From positions 1 through 48,472 of the forward strand of contig JAKSLF010000021.1 in assembly GCA_024401355.1 (NCBI GenBank): DNA of 48,472 nucleotides, written 5' to 3'. The DNA is from Bacteroidales bacterium. GTDB lineage: Bacteria > Bacteroidota > Bacteroidia > Bacteroidales > Marinilabiliaceae. A program made the translations under genes and the position numbers. Below, one piece after another: positions 43,936 to 48,472 of the stretch. The notes under the pieces were generated by a model, which worked only from the letters and a program-made list of their open reading frames with translations, was not told the origin of the DNA and searched no databases. Each line of letters starts with the position of its first letter. Within the stretch, counting starts at the first letter, position 1.

Positions 43936-44103
43936 GCAATGTTCGATTCCGTATGGAAGACGTGCTCACAGCCCCAAATGATCGCGTAAACAATATTGTG
44001 CGGACCGTGTGTTGTGATACAAAAGCCAGTAGGTATCAATGGTAATCCCGTTGCAACTGAGGCGTGGATAAGTGAGTAATATTAGGCTGGTGTGTTATAT
44101 GTA

Positions 44104-44149
44104 TAAAAACAACGGATACTATTGAGGAATAGTATCCGTTTATTTTTTT
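44104..44149 (-). terminator. strong hairpin terminator after DUF262 pair B
   Basis: AACGGATACTATT and AATAGTATCCGTT form a perfect 13-bp stem with a 4-nt loop. On the minus strand it is followed by a T-rich stretch (TGTTTTTATAC), and on the plus strand by TTTATTTTTTT, so it can work both ways. It lies between the winged-helix fragment and pair B. The rest of 43936-44103 shows no gene. Confidence 0.85.
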
Positions 44150-44172
44150 GTGGCTGTATTTATACGATTAGA

Positions 44173-46443
44173 CTAATCGGTTGTCGTTGATGCGTTTGGT
44201 TCAGCATCTTTTTTATACTCTTCTGCCAAACGTAGCAGATTCTCTTTGAAATCATTTTCTAATAGGCTGGCTGCATTACGGAAACAATAATATTTCTCCT
44301 CTTCTTTCTTGCTCAAACTATCTTTTTCGATATAGTTGAATTTCTTGCCCATAAGGTATATAGTATTATCTCTATACCACTGATAATGGCTATCTTCAAA
44401 TGTAAAATTAATATCGCTGCCAAATAGGAAGTCAGTTCTATCTACTATTGCGCTAGGAACCACTTTTATTCCTTCTGTATGAAGTAGCATTTTGTCACGC
44501 TTACCTGCATTCAAGAATACACCAGGACCACTTGGGTATATGGCATAATGGTTATGATACCATCTAATATGTGACGTTGGAATATTCTTAATAACAAAAT
44601 CAAGCAGCATGGTATTTGACAACTGATAAATATACTTTAACTGGTTATCGGGATTGGGAATAACATCCTTTATATCAGTTTCACCCATCAAAATATCATG
44701 TACGGGCGAATATATATCATTCCTTAGTAAATAATACCGCCATGACGAGCCATAGTTATTGAATGTCGTAGGGTGATAATCTAATACTTTGGCATAATTG
44801 TCCGCAGTAAATCGGCTGAAAAGTGCCTTAAGGAGATTCGCGTTGTCAAATTCATCTCGAACTGCAGGTTTGTCATTATTCTGCGCATCTTCCTTAAAGT
44901 ATTTCTTGGCATTTGCCAGTTTTGTATGGAAGTTGCTCCAATCATCTGTCACTTCTCCATTTGAATTTCTATAGAGAAAACGTATGGAGCCATTGAAGAA
45001 TGAATATTTTTCTGCAGCAATGATAATATCTTTCCACTGGAGTTCGAGAATCTTATTAGCCTTTACTCGTTCTTCTTCTACTTGTTCCTTATTAAATTTT
45101 GGCAATTCCCCATTATCAATAAGGTATTGGTATATGTTGCTATTATCAATTTTGTCAATTGCCTTACAGATACCACCAAAAGACTCATCATCTATTGTCG
45201 TATTCTTTATCAGGTTTCTGAATACTCGTATCCATTCCTTGTATTCATCCACATTTATGGCTTGATAACTCGTCAGCTGAGCATATTTCAATACCGCAAA
45301 AAATCTTGCTCTATGAGAATATTCCGGCTTGGTGCTTTTTATCAATTCATCAATAAAGAATTTCTTATCATCGGCAAACCTATCATCATTATCTTTGATT
45401 GTTTTATAGTTATCAACTAACCAATCTGTATTCTTCTTAAATGATTTCCGAACTTCTTCATTCCTATACACCTTATCATATTCGTCAAAACTGATAAACG
45501 GGTTATCTACATCATCATCCTTGACTTTGCTTTTCTTAATCGGGAAAGACTCTTCAGCCAACCTAGAGTACACAAAAGTTTCTCGATTATCAGAACAGCG
45601 TCGGGCGTGTTCCTCTTCAGCCAACCTAGAGTACACAAAAGTATGTTCGTTTATATAGTTCATAAAATAGACATCAGTCTCTTTGACAGAGAACTTAAGC
45701 ATAAAATCCATCCATTTCGAATCAAAATCGTTCCTAAATTCAGGATTGTACTTATCAATAAACTTTGCTTTAAAATTCTCAAACGTCGTCAACTGTCGAC
45801 CGCGTGAGTTCATCTTAACATAAGTCTTCCCGTCTGTACCTTTATCAAGATGGATAATATCATACTTGATGCCAGACTGACTTGAGAAAAGAATAGAATA
45901 TAGGCCTCCACAATCCTTAGGATATTGTCTATCTATCTCTTCAAGCATCACATGCATACCCTTTACAGTAGGATCACATTCCCAAATACTAAAATAATCT
46001 TCGTGCCCCTTGATTATCTTGTCTACAGTTTTCCCTACTCCGTATGTCACTTTATACAATAAATCAACAAACTGCGATGAGTAACTGCGTGTGTTCCATT
46101 TAAATTTCTTAAGCACCTCTTTGTAGTCCGATAGTCTGTCCTCTCTCCACGCGACGTACCAATGAAGCAAAAAAATAGTAGTTAGTCTCTGCTGTCCATC
46201 AACCGCTATGAATTTCTTTTCATTCTCATCGTAAGAACCAAACACAAGACCAGAATGGCATTCCCGATGTTCATTTATTGCCTTATATAGGTCTCCGACA
46301 AATGTCATTCGTATGTTATCTATTCTGCTATTACCCGTTCGTCCCTGAGCGTAATCTCGTTGATAACATGGCACAACAATATCATACTTGTTAATCTCCT
46401 CCCAAAACGAAGTGTTCGTTTTTATTTTCTCCTCTACAGCCAT
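44173..46443 (-). CDS. DUF262 protein without HNH region (pair B, second gene)
   Basis: The 756-residue protein has VPCYQRDYAQ (24-33) and VDGQQRLTT (81-89); a Gln replaces the usual Trp at the end of the first motif. The C-terminal half is long and has no DUF1524-type H...N...N pattern. An in-frame direct repeat duplicates TFVYSRLAEE (45550-45642). It starts 1 nt after the stop of its partner (TAG-C-ATG). It is not closely related to the pair A proteins outside the motifs. Confidence 0.85.
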   Translation of the reverse strand: MAVEEKIKTNTSFWEEINKYDIVVPCYQRDYAQGRTGNSRIDNIRMTFVGDLYKAINEHRECHSGLVFGSYDENEKKFIAVDGQQRLTTIFLLHWYVAWREDRLSDYKEVLKKFKWNTRSYSSQFVDLLYKVTYGVGKTVDKIIKGHEDYFSIWECDPTVKGMHVMLEEIDRQYPKDCGGLYSILFSSQSGIKYDIIHLDKGTDGKTYVKMNSRGRQLTTFENFKAKFIDKYNPEFRNDFDSKWMDFMLKFSVKETDVYFMNYINEHTFVYSRLAEEEHARRCSDNRETFVYSRLAEESFPIKKSKVKDDDVDNPFISFDEYDKVYRNEEVRKSFKKNTDWLVDNYKTIKDNDDRFADDKKFFIDELIKSTKPEYSHRARFFAVLKYAQLTSYQAINVDEYKEWIRVFRNLIKNTTIDDESFGGICKAIDKIDNSNIYQYLIDNGELPKFNKEQVEEERVKANKILELQWKDIIIAAEKYSFFNGSIRFLYRNSNGEVTDDWSNFHTKLANAKKYFKEDAQNNDKPAVRDEFDNANLLKALFSRFTADNYAKVLDYHPTTFNNYGSSWRYYLLRNDIYSPVHDILMGETDIKDVIPNPDNQLKYIYQLSNTMLLDFVIKNIPTSHIRWYHNHYAIYPSGPGVFLNAGKRDKMLLHTEGIKVVPSAIVDRTDFLFGSDINFTFEDSHYQWYRDNTIYLMGKKFNYIEKDSLSKKEEEKYYCFRNAASLLENDFKENLLRLAEEYKKDAEPNASTTTD
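45550..45642. repeat. 30-bp direct repeat inside the DUF262 gene
   Basis: Positions 45550-45579 and 45613-45642 are identical over 30 bp at a distance of 63 bp, so 21 codons are inserted in frame and the peptide TFVYSRLAEE appears twice. Confidence 0.9.
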
Positions 46444-46444
46444 G

Positions 46445-48226
46445 CTATTTTAATCTATTTAATGTGTTGATAATTGCATCAATGTAATTTTCTCTGTCTG
46501 ATTTCTCATTCCCGTCGTAGGCATAATCTTTTTCCCACTTGTAGAAATGTCCTGGCATTGGAGTATACACTTTCATGAAAACATTCTGCGTTCCAAGAGG
46601 TACAAAACTTCCTGACTTGACTCTATCCATAATGATTCGTCGTTTAGTAGAAAACGGAGATACCCTATAAGCTGCAGACCTATTTATATTGGCATTTAGC
46701 AATACGATATTTCCAATACTGTTCTGATCTACATTGTCATGACCCGACAAATCGCCTTCTATTAAGGTTATTATATCATTATACATCTCTTTAAATTCTT
46801 CATCTTTCAGGTTAGATAGAGTCGCTGATACATTCTTAAGATTGTCATCAGTATCTTTTGCCTCTCTGACATAACACATGTATTTTTCTAGTTTTTCTTT
46901 ATCAATTTTTTCTTTATCAATTTTTTCTTCTAACATCTGACTATCTATTTCAAGGCCCTTCATCCACAATATCTTTTCCACCTTACTTTTGAGAGATTCA
47001 GATGCCGTCGCATGAATATGCTCCTTATCCCAATCTTCTTTCTTGTAAAGGTCAAAATGGAACTTGTCGTTAAATGCGTACTCTTTATTCTTGTCGACAG
47101 ACAATGAACAAAGAATATTAAATAATAATAACACATTCTTAGTCCTACCATCCTTATATTCCATTCTTCTTATTTCGTCATCGGGTGGTATTGTCTCAAT
47201 CACTCTTTTTCTTATTTCTTCCTTAAAGCCAGCCAGAGCCTTGTGTTCTCTATTAAGCCGCCAGATTTCATGTAACTCATTGATGCTTTTATTCTCGATA
47301 AGATACCCAATAAGATTGTATAAATATTTGTCATTATACCAACACATCATACGATTGAATACTGCCTGTATTGAGTTCCATATCTCTCTTATCGACTCTT
47401 TCTTATGTTTTCTAACAATCTCATTGAACGTATGCTGCTCGTCCTTCTCCCTATCTGACCTCTTTGTGCCACAATAAAGATCAAGCAAAAGTTCTATCCT
47501 GTTATACTCCTTAAAATAATCACTGTCAGCCTTGACAAGAAACAGGAAAAATTCGTCGTTTTGTAGTTTATACTCCATCTCATCCCATTCACATGCCATT
47601 CGTTCTATGGACGTACTATCTGTATTTGTCATAATGTATGCCTTGACAAGCTCTGCATTTGTAAGACTTATCTTTGCATTATTAAGTCTCTCGAAATGAG
47701 CAGGTCCATCTTCAGGATTATCAAGTTCATACCAAATAATCTTGACATTCTTTTTGAGGTTATTGATGAATTTTCCGACCTCACTTGTGTGTCGATTAAT
47801 AGCGGTAATTGCCTGATTGAAGTAATACGTATCGCACGTTTCATAAATGGTCGGATTAACCACATCTGACCCTTTGTTTAACTTTTGCAAATAATTATTG
47901 CTTTTATCCCTTGATTCATACTCTATCTCATATAGAGGATACTTCGCCGTGTTGAGAATTAGCCATATCGTTGTCAATCTCTGTTGTCCATCCACAAGTA
48001 TATATTCATTAGACATTTTATCTTTGCGAGTAACAACAACTGGCTGCAGACAATAGTCAGAGAGGTCATTCTCGTCAATTTCACAAATGTCTTCAATAAG
48101 ATGCTCTACATCCGTTTCCCTCCACTTATACCCACGCTGATAGCTAGGTATAAAGAACTTATATTTAGGACTAACGTTTTCCTGTTCTATAAGTTCACAT
48201 ATAGATATTAACTTAATCTTTGCCAT
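46445..48226 (-). CDS. DUF262 protein with C-terminal DUF1524-like HNH region (pair B, first gene)
   Basis: The 593-residue protein has IPSYQRGYKW (26-35) and VDGQQRLTT (78-86). The C-terminus has a DUF1524-like pattern: H403 in DKEHIHATAS, N506 in SIGNIVLL and N515 in NANINRSAA, followed by STKRRIIMDR. A lysine-rich linker (KIDKEKIDKEKLEKY) between them comes from a 15-bp tandem repeat. It is the promoter-proximal gene of pair B; the HNH partner comes first here, the reverse of pair A. Upstream lies the second copy of the Fic-containing repeat. Confidence 0.83.
   Translation of the reverse strand: MAKIKLISICELIEQENVSPKYKFFIPSYQRGYKWRETDVEHLIEDICEIDENDLSDYCLQPVVVTRKDKMSNEYILVDGQQRLTTIWLILNTAKYPLYEIEYESRDKSNNYLQKLNKGSDVVNPTIYETCDTYYFNQAITAINRHTSEVGKFINNLKKNVKIIWYELDNPEDGPAHFERLNNAKISLTNAELVKAYIMTNTDSTSIERMACEWDEMEYKLQNDEFFLFLVKADSDYFKEYNRIELLLDLYCGTKRSDREKDEQHTFNEIVRKHKKESIREIWNSIQAVFNRMMCWYNDKYLYNLIGYLIENKSINELHEIWRLNREHKALAGFKEEIRKRVIETIPPDDEIRRMEYKDGRTKNVLLLFNILCSLSVDKNKEYAFNDKFHFDLYKKEDWDKEHIHATASESLKSKVEKILWMKGLEIDSQMLEEKIDKEKIDKEKLEKYMCYVREAKDTDDNLKNVSATLSNLKDEEFKEMYNDIITLIEGDLSGHDNVDQNSIGNIVLLNANINRSAAYRVSPFSTKRRIIMDRVKSGSFVPLGTQNVFMKVYTPMPGHFYKWEKDYAYDGNEKSDRENYIDAIINTLNRLK
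46896..46925. repeat. 15-bp tandem repeat (x2) in the DUF262-HNH gene
   Basis: TCTTTATCAATTTTT occurs twice in tandem on the plus strand and encodes DKEKI twice in a linker between domains. In-frame changes in copy number would be tolerated. Confidence 0.85.
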
Positions 48227-48270
48227 ATAACAATCTATTTACCTTACAAATAATTTTTAATATAGATTTT

Positions 48271-48472
48271 TACTCTGCTCGCAAAGTAAAACCATAGCTA
48301 TGCAGAAAACGGACATACGTTTCATAAATCCCCATATCAATCAATATTCAGTTCGTAATTTGTACTGCGGCCACCCTCTTCTGTTTTCTTGAGCAACCCT
48401 TTCTCCAGTAAATCTGTGATGTCTCGCAGAGCTGTAGCCTGGGACGAATGAGTCATTTTTGCCCACTTTGAA
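48271..48472. repeat. right flank repeat, copy 2 (cut by the window edge)
   Basis: Direct repeat of 41401-41604 at about 90% identity. It includes the intact 3' end of a Fic-type gene and a near -7 box TTACTTTG on the minus strand (48282-48289). Confidence 0.88.
48337..48472 (-). CDS. 3' end of a Fic-family gene (partial)
   Basis: The frame enters from the right edge as SKWAKMTHSSQATALRDI, TDLLEKGLLKK and ends TEEGGRSTNYELNID and stop. This is the winged-helix tail typical of Fic/DOC-family proteins, whose Fic domain AMPylates or otherwise modifies targets; that domain lies outside the window. Unlike copy 1 the frame is intact here. It is 110 nt upstream of pair B on the same strand and probably forms one locus with it. 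Confidence 0.75.
   Translation of the reverse strand, partial: SKWAKMTHSSQATALRDITDLLEKGLLKKTEEGGRSTNYELNID

Noticed and set aside
1-48472. CRISPR arrays, tRNA and rRNA genes, insertion sequences, integrases
   Set aside because: Looked for in all intergenic stretches; no regular spaced repeats, cloverleaf-like sequence, rRNA segments or transposase/integrase motifs were seen.

Overview
The window comes from a member of the Bacteroidales, probably Prevotellaceae or a close relative; species cannot be fixed from the sequence. The signs are Bacteroidetes-type promoters (TTTG, 19-20 nt, TAnnTTTG), AT-rich leaders without Shine-Dalgarno sequences, a long SecA (1121 aa), a DUF4293 protein, a CBM20-bearing MalQ, META-domain lipoproteins, a secreted protease with a type IX secretion C-terminal domain, and menaquinone synthesis (MenA).

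Positions 1-36000 are a conserved housekeeping block. On the minus strand, read right to left in transcription order, lie a SpoIIE-type phosphatase, a small secreted unknown, secA, lgt, an AGCS amino-acid/Na+ symporter, a T9SS-type serine protease, menA, a RelA/SpoT-family protein, pncC, an acyl-CoA synthetase, malQ, a META lipoprotein, a DUF4293 membrane protein, an AddB-like nuclease, gyrA, a secreted TPR protein and the first 21 codons of another exported protein. On the plus strand are ppnP, a TPR protein, aroE, a DUF1232 protein and a UvrD-type helicase with an inserted DEDDh exonuclease. A metallo-hydrolase and a DUF4145-like protein sit between them on the minus strand.

From about 36.0 kb to the right edge the window is an accessory, defence-island-like region. 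It opens with a WYL regulator overlapping a DEDDh exonuclease by 4 nt. Two different DUF262-DUF262 gene pairs follow (37877-41315 and 44173-48226, both minus strand). All four proteins carry the DGQQR signature, and in each pair one protein also has a C-terminal DUF1524-like HNH region. Both pairs sit in the same frame of flanking sequence: a 51-bp repeat encoding the last 15 residues of a winged-helix gene on the left, and a ~200-bp repeat holding the 3' end of a Fic-type gene on the right. Between the pairs are the remains of two divergent genes, a Fic gene and an AAA-type ATPase gene, each with an internal deletion, sharing a 63-bp control region built from two copies of a 29-bp dyad. A HAD-family gene and a 5'-truncated winged-helix gene follow.

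The best reading is a cassette-exchange locus in which DUF262 effector pairs are swapped between conserved flanks. No integrase, transposase, CRISPR array, tRNA or rRNA was seen. The defence role is inferred from families and context; the flanking repeats, dyads and gene remnants are read directly from the sequence.
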